DNA of 64,000 bases from Kitagawia praeruptora (Eukaryota > Streptophyta > Magnoliopsida > Apiales > Apiaceae). Numbering within the stretch: the stretch's first letter is position 1; the number at the start of each line of letters is the position of its first letter. The position numbers were made by a program, and so were the translations under genes. This document shows, piece by piece, positions 43,661 through 55,004 of the stretch. The notes beneath the pieces are model-generated. The model was not told where the DNA came from. It searched no databases and saw nothing but the letters and a program-made list of their open reading frames with translations. The DNA lies in assembly GCA_037693485.1 (NCBI GenBank), contig CM075344.1:77371501-77435500 (forward strand), read 5' to 3'.

Positions 43661-45119
43661 AAGTAAAGAACTCCCCTGAGTCTAAGCCGAGGTGGATTAG
43701 CTTTCAGCTTAGAAATGGGCTTCCACATATAGCAAACTTTTTCTCCTTCCCTGGCTCCCACCATTCCTGGGAGAGGGACTTTGTTGTTTTGGAGTGGGAA
43801 GGTGGCGACTGGGGTTACTTCTTTGTTAAGAGATTCAGATTTGTACGTGGAGGATAGTTCACACTTCGTGTGTGACCTTGACCTCAAAGAGTTGGCAGAC
43901 CGAGATAAGCTACTTACTGATAATGGTCACACCCACTACAGAACTATTCTGATAGAAAAGAAACTTATTGAAGCTGGCTTAAGCTTCCTTTCTTTAGAGG
44001 GTAATTTTTCTTTCGTTCTACCATTATGAGCTATGTTAGTTCTTATTTCGATGTTTTTTTAATCTTTCAGCTGCTGAGGAGCTGGATTTTCGACCAGAGA
44101 ATCAGCCCCAGGTTACAAGACGAATGGTAAAGAAGGTGGCAGAGCAACTAAACCCTACTGACCAAAGGGTTCCTTCATTCTTGGAGGGATGTTCCCAAGG
44201 GGGAAAGAGGTCCCGGAACGCTGCTGAGGGTATGAGAGTCCCTTTTACCCCAGATTGGGGTATTTGCGAGCAAGACTCCATCCTGGGGAGTGCTGATTTA
44301 GCCGTGTCCTGGTCCAGGCTCTCTATCACTGCCCCTGATCTCCTAACGGTAACTGCAGGGGACAAGGTTGATGAAGCTGAGCGCCTTGGTGCACAAGCTC
44401 TGTACCATGTACCAACTTTTACATTCGATCTCCTTGTCTGCACCTCTTTTTTTTTTAAAAAAAAGAATGTTTTACTAACTTCTCTGTTACAGGCCAATGC
44501 TTATCTTCAATCTGCCACTCGTCAAGGCCGAGCCTATAGGGACAGCAACGTGGAACTAAAGAACGAGCAAGCAAAGTTCAAGGAGCAACTCCAAGATTTA
44601 AACTCCAGAGTTGTCCAATCTGAGGCCAACAGCTTATCTTATCAAAAGAAACTTCGCTCGCTTGCTAGGAAAAAACTTTCTGATGCTAACAAGATAATTG
44701 ATTCATATCACCAGTCAGAGGATTTTATGAAGTTTATGGACAAGCATGATGATGAGGTGCGGCCCTTTAACATGTCAGTTGGGTGGAACAAAGCTATTGG
44801 CGTTGTGAGCAACAAGTACCCTTCGGTGGTGAATCCAGCGGACTTCCCTTGCCCTACCTGGGCTATTGATAGCGGAATTCAAGATGTGGATCATGCATCA
44901 GGATCTGGGGGTAGTTGCCGTCCTTCTGGTGTGAGGAAGGCGGCCAATGTCGTTAGCTCTGGTTCTACCTCTTCCCGTTTTGCTGGGAAGAAGGCCATGT
45001 CAGAGAGGAATCCGCCGAGGAGTAAGTGGCCTTGCATGGCATTGTTAGCCGCTTGTGGCTTTATCCTTTCTTCTTTCAATCAAGGTCATTTGGGGCTTAA
45101 CTTTTATTCGGTTATGTAA
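43661..45119 (+). pseudogene. Antisense extra ORF of element A, 3' part, with introns
   Basis: It continues the ORF cut at 31377: KNSPESKPRWISFQLRNGLP and LEWEGGDWGYFFVKRF. A 4-base insertion (TACG) near 43843, absent from copy B, shifts the frame. Two introns with GT...AG ends are likely: about 44000-44070 (ends TTTCAG) and about 44408-44491 (ends GTTACAG). The second is followed by ANAYLQSATRQGRAY and a coiled coil (ELKNEQAKFKEQLQDLNSRV). The conserved tail has HDDEVRPFNMSVGWNKAIGV. The acidic C-terminal tail present in copy B is deleted here, fusing ...AMSERN to a non-homologous end. It converges on pol, whose 3' end is at 45418. Confidence 0.7.
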
Positions 45120-45417
45120 CTTAACTTTAGCCCCCCGGGGGTGTTTATTCAGGCATTTGTTTTATTTCCACTTGTGTGTTCTTTATTTTCGTTACCTGGT
45201 CATCTTTGACTTGCACTCATCGGGTGCTTGGCACATAACTAAAATCACACAAACATGAAATGGAAAACAAACTTGCATTAATAACTTGAAACGGGTTCAA
45301 CCCTTATATAAATACTCTATCTCCTACTGGGAGAAACATGCTCTGTAATGGTTTCATAAAACCTTATTTCTACTTCTCCTAATAGATAGATAAAAGCCAA
45401 GTCCTTGCTAGGAGGGC
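45120..45417. other. Convergent spacer between antisense ORF and pol of element A
   Basis: No gene. Conserved with 52850-53147 in element B. It would hold overlapping 3' ends of two convergent transcripts. Confidence 0.55.
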
Positions 45418-47174
45418 TTACACATAATAAATCTTCAGGTTCAGAGCATGCCAAGTTCGTGGCACTTCATTCGCATCTAATGTCTCCAACTTGTATGATC
45501 TTCGTCCTAATGTCTTCCTGACTTGATACGGCCCTTCCCAATTAGGGGCTAGCTTTCCCTTCTGGCCAACTCCAGAAGCTTCTATCTTCCTCAAAACCAA
45601 GTCACCTTGCTGGAAGAACCTCTCCTTAACCCTATGGTTGTAGTAAAAGGATGCCTTCTTCTGATGTTCCACATTCTTGGCGTTTGCCTCGTCCCTGACT
45701 TTATCAATTAGATCAAGGGCAAGCCTCATGCCTTCTTCATTGGTCTCTTGTTCATATGCCTCAACTCGAGGTGATGCATGCATGATCTCTAAGGGCACAA
45801 CTGCCTCGGCAAAAACGGGGTTGCTCCGGTTGTCACCTTACAAGTGGTGCGATATGCCCAGAGTATAGGCAATAACTCATCCACCCAAGTGTTCCTTGAG
45901 CGTTCAACTTTTTTCCTTAATCAATGAAGGATAATTCGATTAGCTACCTCTGCCTTTCCATTGGCTTGCGGATGTGCTACTGAAGTAAAACGAAGCTCAA
46001 TAGCATTTTCTTCGCAGTACTTCTTAAACTCTTCATTGTTGAACTGCGTCCCATTATCTGTCACAAGAATTCGGGGAATCCCATATCTGCAGATGATGTT
46101 CTCCCAAAAGAACTGGGCAACTTGCTTGGTGGTTATCTTGGCTAGGGGTTTAGCCTCGATCCACTTGGTGAAGTAGTCGATGGCCACTATCAAAAACTTC
46201 CTTTGTGTTGACGCCATAAGGAAAGGACCAAGTATGTCCATCCCCCACATTGCAAATGGAATGGGAGAGTTAACTGAGGTTAACATCTCAGGCGGCTGCC
46301 TTACATTGGGGGCGTGCTTTTGACATCTATCACACCTCTTGACATAATTCTGCGCATCTGCCAACATCTCTGGCCAATAGAATCCCAGACGAGTGATCTT
46401 GTGGGATAGGGCTCTGCCCCCCAGGTGCTGCCTACAGATACCTTCATGAACTTCCTCCAAGGCTTCCCTTGCCTCTTGGGGCCTTAAACACCTCAAGTAA
46501 GGGATGACAAAAGACCTTTTGTAAAGAATGCCTTCAATTAAGGTGTACCTTAATGCTCTTACTGACAGCTTCCGTGCCTCCAAGGCATTGTCAGGGAGCC
46601 AGCCAGTTTCAAGGTGAGCTTTAATGGGGTCCATCCAGTAGCTTCCTACATCAATTGGTGCCACCAATTTCGAGTTGACGGTCGGGGCCTTCAAGACCTG
46701 GAAATAAACACTCCCTGCATAATTTTCTATCTCAGAAGAAGCGAACTTGGACAGGGCATCGGCCTTAACATTCTCTTCTCTCAGAATGTGCTCAACATAG
46801 CATTCCTCAAACTGAGTCATAACAGCTTTCACGACTCTCAAGTATTTTGCCATAGTCTCATCCTTGGCCTCAAATTCGCCTTTCACTTGCGAAACTACCA
46901 ATCTTGAATCTCCACACACTTTGAGGTTCTTGACCCTCATGACTCTAGCCAAGCCCAATCCGGCTATCAATGCCTCATACTCAGCTTCATTGTTGGTAGT
47001 AGGAAAATCCAACTTCAAAGCATACTCAACTGTGAACCCATCGGGGCTTTGCAAAACCAAACCTGCACCACTAGATTTTGTTTTTGATGATCCATCAAAA
47101 TAGAGCACCCAATATTCCTTCTGATCAGCTACCAGTTCTTCATCTTTATCTCCATTCTCAGGGGTGGTTATCAT
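45418..47174 (-). pseudogene. Element A: second (archaeal-type) RNase H and integrase
   Basis: The N-terminal part has YWVLYFDGSSKTKSSGAGLV, NNEAEYEALIAGLGLA and GDSRLVVSQVKGEF, the extra RNase H typical of Tat elements. The integrase follows: zinc motif HEGICRQHLGG ... CDRCQKHAP, core MWGMDILGPF, LVTDNGTQFNNEEF and HPQANGKAEVANR. A stop at 45921 and a deletion near 45810 (compare 53530-53570 in B) separate the C-terminal piece 45798-45418 (FFQQGDLVLRKIEASGV, LAPNWEGPYQVRKTLG). Catalytic acids are visible; the gene is broken. Confidence 0.85.
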
Positions 47175-48445
47175 CTCCTACCCCCGACTTCTTGGTTGTT
47201 AATGGTGCATTCAACCACGAAGTTAGCCAGTGCCTGAGCCTTGATGGCTGTCCGAGGCTTATACTTGATATCAAACTCTCCAAGCTCTATGGCCCATTTG
47301 ATTAGCCTTCCACTGGCCTTTGGGCTATGTAATATGTTCCTTAACTGCTGGTCCGTCAGGACTTCAATTTTGTGTGACTGGAAGTATGGTCGTAGCTTCC
47401 TCGAGGCCGTTATCAAAGCCAATGCAAACTTCTCTATGGTTGAGTAATTCAACTCGGCCCCATGGAAAACCTTGCTCACACAACAGATAGGCTTCTGAAC
47501 CTTGTTCTCTTTTCGAATGAGAACAGCACTCAATGCTTGTTCAGATACCGCCAGGTATAGGTAGAGAGTCTCCCCAGGACTTGGTTTGGCCAACAACGGG
47601 GCTTCAGCCATGTATCTCTTCAGCTGCTCAAAGGCCTCTTGGCTTTCTGTAGTCCACTCAAAATTTTTCACTTTCTTCAAGGCCTGAAAGAATGGCAAGC
47701 ACTTATCACCAGACTTGGAGATGAATCTCCCTAGGGCCGCAACTCGACTAGTTAGCTTCTGTACATCTCGTATAGAGCGGGGTGGTTCCATGTCCAAGAT
47801 TGCCTTGATCTTATCAGGGTTGGCCTCTATGCCTCTCTTCGAAACCATCAATCCCAAAAACTTTCCTGATCCAACACCAAAAGCACACTTGGCTGGATTC
47901 AACATCATCTTGTGGTGCCTCAGCACTTCGAATGCCTCTCTGAGGTGCTTAATGTGATCTGCCTTGGAAAGGCTCTTGACTAACATATCATCAACATAGA
48001 CCTCCATGGTTTTTCCAATCAAATGGGCGAATATCTTATTCACCAATCGTTGGTAAGTGGCTCCTGCATTCTTTAGGCCAAAAACCATAACGAGATAACA
48101 AAAAACACCAAAGTCAGTTATGAAAGATACCTTAGGGATGTCATCCTTGTGCATCTTAATCTGATTGTAGCCGCTGAACCCATCCATGAAACTCAACATC
48201 TCATGTCCAGCAGTGGCATCTATTAACATGTCTATCCTTTGGAGGGGAAAACAATCCTTTAGACATGCACCATTCAAATCAGTGAAATCTATACACATCC
48301 TCCACTTCCCATTTGCCTTCTTGACCATCACAGGGTTAGCTAACCATTCGGGAAACTAAATTTCTTCGATAAACCCCGCTTCAAATAGCTTGTTAACTTC
48401 TTGCTTAATGGCCTCCTGCCTCTCAGGAGCAAAGTTTCTCTTCTT
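47171..48445 (-). pseudogene. Element A: reverse transcriptase and first RNase H
   Basis: The RT has MVKKANGKWRMCIDFTDLNG, FMDGFSGYNQIKMHKDD, FGLKNAGATYQRLV and VYVDDMLVKSLSKADH (YVDD box), then LTSRVAALGRFISKSGDK. The first RNase H (LYLYLAVSEQALSAVLIRKE) lacks the usual first aspartate, as is common in Tat elements that carry a second RNase H. A TAG at 48356-48358 precedes FPEWLANPVM; element B has CAG there. Confidence 0.85.
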
Positions 48446-49263
48446 CTACTTTATCTTCTTCTGTTCAGGATCAACGTTCAACCTATGAGTTATAAGCTGG
48501 GGGTCAATCCCTGGCATGTCCGCTGTTGTCCAGGCAAACACATCGCTATTCTCCTGCAAAAACGTTGTCAACTCGCCCTTCAGGGGTTCCTTCAGAGATG
48601 CTCCTATATATGTAACCTTCTCAGGGTCGCCCAGCTCTAGAGGGATGGGGACTAAATCCTCTGCTGGCTTCCCTCGATGTTCATCATCACTTCGGACATC
48701 CATGTCTTCAATCGGGAGTACCTGCCCCCCGACTCCATCAGCTCTTAAAGCGGATACATAACAAATTCTTGCCATCTTCTAATCGCCCTTTTGTTCTCCG
48801 ACACCATTCCGGGTTGGAAACTTAATCTTCATGTGATAAGTGGAGGCAACAGCCTTGAACGCATGAAGTCCAGTCCTTCCCAGGATTGCGTTATAAGTTG
48901 AGGTTGCCTTAATTACCAGAAAATTTAACATCTGAGTAGCTTCTTTAGGTTCTTGCCCGATAGTCATGGGCAACTGAATAGTCCCTTCTCCCTTGGACTC
49001 AACTCCATTAAATCCGTATATCGGTATGTTCGTTGAGGTTAGCTGAGAATCATTGTATCCCATCTTTATGAATGCGTCATGAAACAGAATATCAACTTAA
49101 GCTCCATTGTCTATCAAGACCCGCTTCACTTCCGAGTTCCCAATCACAGGGGTTATGACCAACGGATCGTCATGGGGAAACTTCACCCCTTCAAGATCAG
49201 AATCATCAAAATTGATTGCAATTTCAGTTCTTGCACGCTTTGGGGCCTCTCCCACGATGTGCA
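48446..49263 (-). pseudogene. Element A: protease C-terminal part and linker to RT
   Basis: Contains IYGFNGVESKGEGTIQLPM, YNAILGRTGLHAFKAVAS and the linker DVFAWTTADMPGIDPQLITH. Stops lie at about 48446 and 48779 (both TAG where element B has CAG) and at about 49095 within the catalytic DNGA motif. The protease active site DNGA is visible just upstream of that stop. Confidence 0.75.
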
Positions 49264-50248
49264 TCACCTCTCTGGCATATGCTTTCGAGAGTTTCGAGTT
49301 GTACCAGCCGCTGTCGGGCCTCCCCAGATCATATTAATAACTGGCCCTCGGGGCTGTGTGTTACGATCACGATTATTATCCCTTCTGTCATCATCTCTCC
49401 TATCGTAATCCCTTCTTTGGGTTCCACGATCTTCACCCTTGGTGAAATTATTTAGCTTTCCTTTGCGGATCAGGAATTCAATCTCATCCTTTAGCTGCCT
49501 ACAATCATCTGTGTCATGCCCCATATCTCGGTGGAATTGACAATATTGATCCTTGTTTCTCTTTGCGGGGTCTCCCCTGAGTGGCTTCGGCCATCGGAAG
49601 TCCTTATCCTTCTAGATCTCTAACAAGATTCGACTCCTAGGAGCATTCAACCTTGCATAGTCAGAAAACCTTGGTCCCGGACTCTTTTTTGGTGGCGAAT
49701 CAGAGTCTTTGCTAGTTCGGGGATACTTGTCCCTAGCATCGTACTCCTACTCTTGCTTTCGCTTCTTCGTATCATTGTTACCCCGACCATTGCCTACTGT
49801 GACCTCCTTCTTCGTGCTGTCCTCAGCCTTGATGTACTCATCAGCCCTTCGTTGGAGCTCAGCCATATTCTCGGGAGGATGCTTTGCCTATGACCTTTTA
49901 AAATATAGGTCGGTGGTGCCATGCTCCACGGCTACCATCGCCACCTTATTCTCCAAATCATTGATGTTCAAAGTCTCCTTAATGAACCTCTTAAGGTAGT
50001 CTCTCAGATTCTCATTCTTCCCTTGTACCACATACATAAGAGACGTAGAGCTTTTCTCATGCACTTTTCCGCTGATAAACTGGCTAACAAAGGCAGCACT
50101 TAGCTCCTTGAAAGAGCCAATTGAGTTTGCAGGCAACCGGCTGTACCATCTCTGAGCCATACCCGACAGGGTTTGAGGGAACGCCCTACACTTTAAGGCA
50201 TCACTTGCGGGCTGTAGCAACAGCGCGTTTGAAAACATCCTGACGTGA
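49264..50248 (-). pseudogene. Element A: gag, truncated at the A/B junction
   Basis: Carries the capsid part (NALLLQPASDALKCRAFPQT, MAQRWYSRLPANSIGSFKEL, NLRDYLKRFIKETLNIND) and the zinc-like CRQLKDEIEFLI region near 49500. Homologous to 57160-57960 of element B, with stops near 49617, 49751 and 49888. At about 50248 homology to gag ends abruptly and the GTCGGCCG array begins, so the N-terminal third of gag, the leader and the 5' LTR are missing. Confidence 0.8.
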
Positions 50249-50600
50249 TACCGGTCGGCCGAGACGTTGAATGAGGAGGTAGTCGGCCAAGAAGCAAGTC
50301 GGCTGAAGGAAAACCTCACACCGACGATCGACGTTGGTCGGCCAGTGCTTGCACGGGGAGCCGGTCGACCAGAAAATTTTCGCATTTTCTTTAAGCCGAT
50401 TGAAGCAAAATCTCGACTCGAGGATCAACGCCGGTCGGCCGAGGCATCCGCGAGGGTCTAGTCGGCTGAGCAGAAATCTCGCACCGACGACCGACTCCAG
50501 TCGGCTAAAGCGTCTCGTATGGCCCGGTCGGCTGCTTTGCGGTCGGCTGGGGCGTCTTGCACGTTGTGGTCGGCCTGATCACTACCAGTGATTTTGATTT
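50249..50600. repeat. GC-rich GTCGGCCG array B
   Basis: Units open with CCGACGATCGACGTTGGTC (50322), CGAGGATCAACGCCGGTC (50420) and CCGACGACCGACTCCAGTC (50483). The GGTCGGCC word recurs every 30-60 bp. Related to array A at 29830-30420 but without its TA run. Confidence 0.8.
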
Positions 50601-50943
50601 TCGCATACTGACATCGATCATCAATATGGAATCTTACTATCAATATCGATTTTTGTTACTTGAAAATCAACAACTTGGCCATTTATGACTTTGTTTAAGG
50701 TTTTACTTAGTACCTTGATTCGCATCCCTATAATCCCGCGTTTAGGACTAATCTCCCAATTAAGCTTTTCTTAAGCGTGCTTAGTTTTCTAAGCTCAACT
50801 GACTGCTTCGGTAGAATTTTTTGCCGGATATTCACTTAAATTCTCCGGTTCTTTCCCAGAATTTCATGAGTTACAACGACTCTTTCCATCTATAGCAGAT
50901 AGTTTTTGCTCTTTTTCATATATTATCGATACTTGACCTGTAA
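50601..50943 (+). other. 5' flank of antisense ORF B
   Basis: Conserved with 30421-30680. The TATAAAAGG word and the first part of the ORF present in A are deleted here; instead an 18-base phrase containing AAGCTGTCTATTGATATG is duplicated at 50960-50995. Confidence 0.6.
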
Positions 50944-52749
50944 ATGCGAACCAAGCTGTCTATTGATATGAAAAGCTGTCTATTGATATGGATCTGTGTC
51001 TTGAAAGGAGCCTTAGAGGCGGGATTGAGGTTCCCAGTTCACACATTTATTATCAGGTTCTTAGCGGAACTCCAAGTCCATCCTTGCCAGCTATATCCCA
51101 ATTCCTGGAGATCATCTTCTTATTAAGATGTCATGAGTTGGAGATCCCTTGGAGCACAACCATGTTTAGAAGCATCTCTTCAGTAAAGAACTCCTCTGAG
51201 TCTAAGCCAGGGTGGATTAGCTTTCAGCTTCGAAGTGGGCTTCCATACATAGTAAACTCCTTCTCCTTCCCTAGCTCCCACCATTTCTGGGAGAGGGAAT
51301 TTGTTGTTTTGGAATGGGAAGGTGGCGACTGGGGTCACTTCTTTGTTAAGAAATTCGGATTTGTGGAGGATAGTTCACACTTCGTGTGCGACCTTGACCC
51401 CAAACAATTGCTAGATCGAGATAGGCTACTTGCTGATGATGGTCGCACCCTCTACAAAACTATTCTAACAGAAAAGAAACTCATTGAAGCTGGCTTAAGC
51501 TTTCTTTCTTTTGAGGGTAACTTTCCTTTCGTTGTATTATTATGAACTATGTTAGTTCTTATTCCGATACTTTTTCTTCATCTTTCAGATGCTGAGGAGC
51601 TGGATAGCAGATCCGAGAGTCAGCCCCATGTTACAAGATGAATGCTAAAGAAGGCGGAAGAGCAACTGAATCCTGTGGATCGAAGAGTTCCTTCATTCTT
51701 GGAGGGATGTTCCTAAGGGGGAAAGAGGTCCCGGAATACTGCTGAGGGTGTTAGAGTCCCCTTCACTCGAGACTGGGGTATTTGCGAGCAGGACTCTATC
51801 TTGGGGAGCTCTGATTTAGCTTTGTCATGGTCCAGGCTCTCTATCACTGCCCCTGATCTCCTAACAGTAACTGCAGGAGTTAAGATTGATGAATCCGAGC
51901 GCCTTGGAGCTCAAGCTCTATATCAGGTACCAACTTTTACATTTGATCTTCTTGTCTTCACCTTTTTTTTGTTGTAAATGTCTTACCAATTTATTTATTA
52001 CAGGCCAATGCTTATCTTCAATCTGCCACTCGTCAAGGCCGAGCCTATAGGGATAGCAACGTGGAAGTGAAGAACGAGCAAGCAAAGTTCAAAGAACAAC
52101 TTCAAGATTTAAACTCCAGAGTTGTCCGATCTGAGGCCAACAGCCTATCTTATCAAAAGAAACTTCACTCGCTAGCCATGAAGAAACTTTCTGATGTTAA
52201 CAAGATAATTGATTCATATCATAAGTCGGAGGATTTTATGAAGTTTATGGATAAGCATGATGATGAGGTGCGGCCTTTTAACATGTCAGTTGGATGGAAC
52301 AAAGCTATTGGCGTTGTAAGCAACAAGTACCCTTTGGTGGTGAATCCAGCAGACTTCCCTTGCCCTACCTGGGCTGTTGGTGGCGGAAGTCTTGATGTAG
52401 ATCATGCATCAGGCTCTGGGGCAATCGCCGTCCTTCTAGCATGAGGAAGACGGCCAATGTTGTTAGCTCCGGTTCGACCTCTTCCCGTTCTGCTGGGAAG
52501 AAGGCCATGTCAGAGAGGGAAGAAGCTGTGAGGTGATCTTTTCCCGGCAAGCAACTTCGTGCCAGAGTCGACTCCTCTACCGGGACTTCAGAAGAAGAAG
52601 GGGACGTGGAGAGAAAGGGAGTGGCGCAGCCCATGGAGACAGAAGCCGAAGATGATGATGAAGAGGGCTCCGAAGAGGAGGAAGAGGAAAAAGATGGAGA
52701 GGAGGGAGAGGGTGATGAAGAAGTGGTGGAAGAATCCTCCGAGGAGTAA
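50944..52749 (+). pseudogene. Antisense extra ORF of element B ('transposase_28'-like), with introns
   Basis: It lacks the N-terminal part found in A and begins near the conserved LEAGLRFPVHTFIIRFLAE segment (51000-51120), with a frame change there. It then reads on through LRCHELEIPWSTTMFRSISS and EWEGGDWGHFFVKKFGFVED. Introns like those in A: about 51520-51590 and 51926-52003 (ends ATTACAG). The coiled coil EVKNEQAKFKEQLQDLNSRV and the HDDEVRPFNMSVGWNKAIG block follow. The last part is a strongly acidic tail (GluAsp-rich, about 52640-52749, ending ESSEE), missing from A. Several stops and shifts; no transposase activity can be inferred. Confidence 0.7.
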
Positions 52750-53147
52750 ATGGCCTTGCATGGCCTTGTTAGCCGCTTGTGGCTTTATCTTTCCTGTTTT
52801 CAATCAAGGTCCTTCGGGACTTAACTTTTATTTGGTTATGTAACTTAACTCCAACCTTGGCCCCTTGGGGGTATTTATTTATGCACTTGTTTTATTTTCA
52901 TTTGTGTATTCTTTATTTTCGTTACTTGGTCATCTTTGACTTGCACTTATCAGGTGTTTGGCATATAAATAAAATCACACAATTATAGAATGAAAAACAA
53001 GCTTGCATTAATAACTTGAAACGGGTTCAACCCTTACATAACTTACTATTGTCCTACTCTGGGTACTAGGCCCTGGAATGGTTTCATCGAACCTTATTTC
53101 TACTTCTCCTAATAGATAGATAAAAGCCAAGTCGTTACTAGGAAGGC
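52750..53147. other. Convergent spacer between antisense ORF and pol of element B
   Basis: No gene; conserved with 45120-45417. Confidence 0.55.
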
Positions 53148-54131
53148 TTATACATAATAAATCTTCAGGTTCAGAGCATGCCAAGTTCGTGGCACTTCGT
53201 TCCCATCCAGCGTCTCTAACTTGTATGATCCTCGTCCTAGTATCTTCTTGAATCGATATGGCCCTTCCCAATTAGGGGCTAGCTTTCCCTTCTGGACAAC
53301 TCTAGAAGCCTCTATCTTCCTCAAAACCAAGTCGCCTTGTTGAAAGAACCTCTCCTTAACCCTTTGGTTGTAGTGGAAAGATGCCCTCTTTCGATGCTCC
53401 GCATTCCTGACTTTGCTTCATCCATAACCTCATCAATCAAATAAAGGGCAAGCCTCATGCCTTCTTCATTAGTCTCTGGTTCATATGCCTCAACTCGAGG
53501 TGATGTATGCATAATTTCCAAGGGCACAACTGCCTCGGCCCCATAAGCCAGTAAGAACGGGGTTGCTCCCGTTGTAACTTTTCAAGTAGTGCTATACGCC
53601 CAAAGTATAGGCAGCAACTCATCCACCTAGGTGATTCTAGAAACGCTCGACCCTCTTCTTTAGTCCATCAAGGATAATTCGATTAGATACCTCGGCCTAT
53701 CCATTAGCTTGCGGGTGTGCTACTGAAGTAAAACGAAGCTCAATAGCATTTTCTTCACAGTACTTTTTAAACTCTTCATTGTTGAATTGTGTCCCATTAT
53801 CCGTTACAAGGATTCGTGGGATTCCATATCTGCAAATAATGTTCTCCCAAAAGAACTGGGCAACTTGCTTGGTGGTTATCTTGGCTAGAGGTTTAGCCTC
53901 AATCCACTTAGTGAAGTAGTCGATGGCCACTATCAAAAACTTTCTCTGCGCGGAAGCTATGTGAAAGGGACCAAGTATATCCATGCCCCACATCGCGAAC
54001 GGGATGGGAGAGTTAACTGACGTCAACATCTCAGGCGGTTGCCTTACAATCGGAGCATGCTTCTGGCACCTATCGCACCACTTGACATAATTCTGTGCGT
54101 CGGCCAACATCTCTGCCCAGTAAAATCCCAA
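53148..54131 (-). pseudogene. Element B: integrase
   Basis: Contains the second half of the zinc motif (CDRCQKHAPIVRQP), MWGMDILGPF, LVTDNGTQFNNEEF and HPQANG. The frame is lost after HPQANG (53697), then resumes in pieces (53527-53321, 53330-53148) with FKKILGRGSYKLETLDGNE at the end. The D, D and E-region residues are partly visible. Confidence 0.8.
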
Positions 54132-54148
54132 ACGAGTAATTTTGTGAG

Positions 54149-54964
54149 CTAGGGCCCTGCCCCCAAGTGCTGCCCACAGATACCTTCATGAACTTCCTCC
54201 AAAGCTTCCTTTGCCTCTTGGGGCCTTAAACACTTCAAGTAAGGGACGACAAAAGACCTCTTGTAAAGAATGCCTTCAATCAAGGCGTACCTCAATGCTC
54301 TTACTGACAGCTTCCGTGCCTCCAAGGCATTGTCAGGGAGCCAGCTGGTTTCGAGGTGAGCTTTAATGGGATCCATCCAGCAGCTTCATACATCAATTGG
54401 TGCCACCAACTTCGAGTTAATAGTCGGGGCCTTCAAGACCTGGAAGTAAAGACTCCCTGCATAATTATCTATCTCGGAGGAAGCGAACTTGGACAGGGCA
54501 TCGGCCTTAACGTTCTTTTCCCTTGGAATATGCTCCATATAGCACTCATCAAACTTAGTCATAACAGCTTTCACAACTCTCAGATATTTCGCCATAGTTT
54601 CATCCTTGGCTTCAAACTCACCATTAACTTGTGATACTACAAGCCTTGAGTCTCCACAAACTTTAAGGTTCTTGACCCTCATGATTCTGGCCAAGCCTAA
54701 CCCAGCTATCAATGCCTCATACTCAGCTTCATTGTTGGTAGTAGGAAAGTCCAACTTCAAAGCATACTCAACTGTGAACCCATCGGGGCTTTGCAAAACC
54801 AAACCTGAACCACTCAATTTTGTTTTTGATGCTCCATCAAAATAGAGCACCCAGTAGTCCTTCAGATCAGGTACAAGTTCCTCTTCTTTCTCAGGGGTAA
54901 TCACTATCTCTTGCCCCCCGACTTCTTGGTTGTCAATGGTACATTCAACCACGAAGCCAGCCAA
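54149..54964 (-). pseudogene. Element B: archaeal-type RNase H and zinc domain start
   Basis: YWVLYFDGASKTKLSGSGLV, NNEAEYEALIAGLGLA and DALSKFASSEI are all visible. A small indel near 54380 and another near 54165 break the link to the integrase. Confidence 0.82.
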
Positions 54965-55004
54965 TGCCTGAGCCTTGATGGCTGTTCGAGGATTATACTT
55001 GATG

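Larger units (their letters stand above)
29830..50248 (-). mobile_element. Retand-like (Tat lineage) element A, incomplete, with Athila insert
   Basis: Pol and gag lie on the minus strand (50248 to 45418) and an extra ORF lies downstream in antisense (30861-31377 plus 43661-45119), with a GC-rich array beyond it (29830-30420). Tat elements with antisense extra ORFs and 3' tandem repeats are a known type (Retand). An Athila is inserted at 31378-43655. Neither LTR is visible: the left side abuts the Tekay leader and the right side breaks inside gag at about 50248. Multiple stops and shifts make it inactive. Confidence 0.75.
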
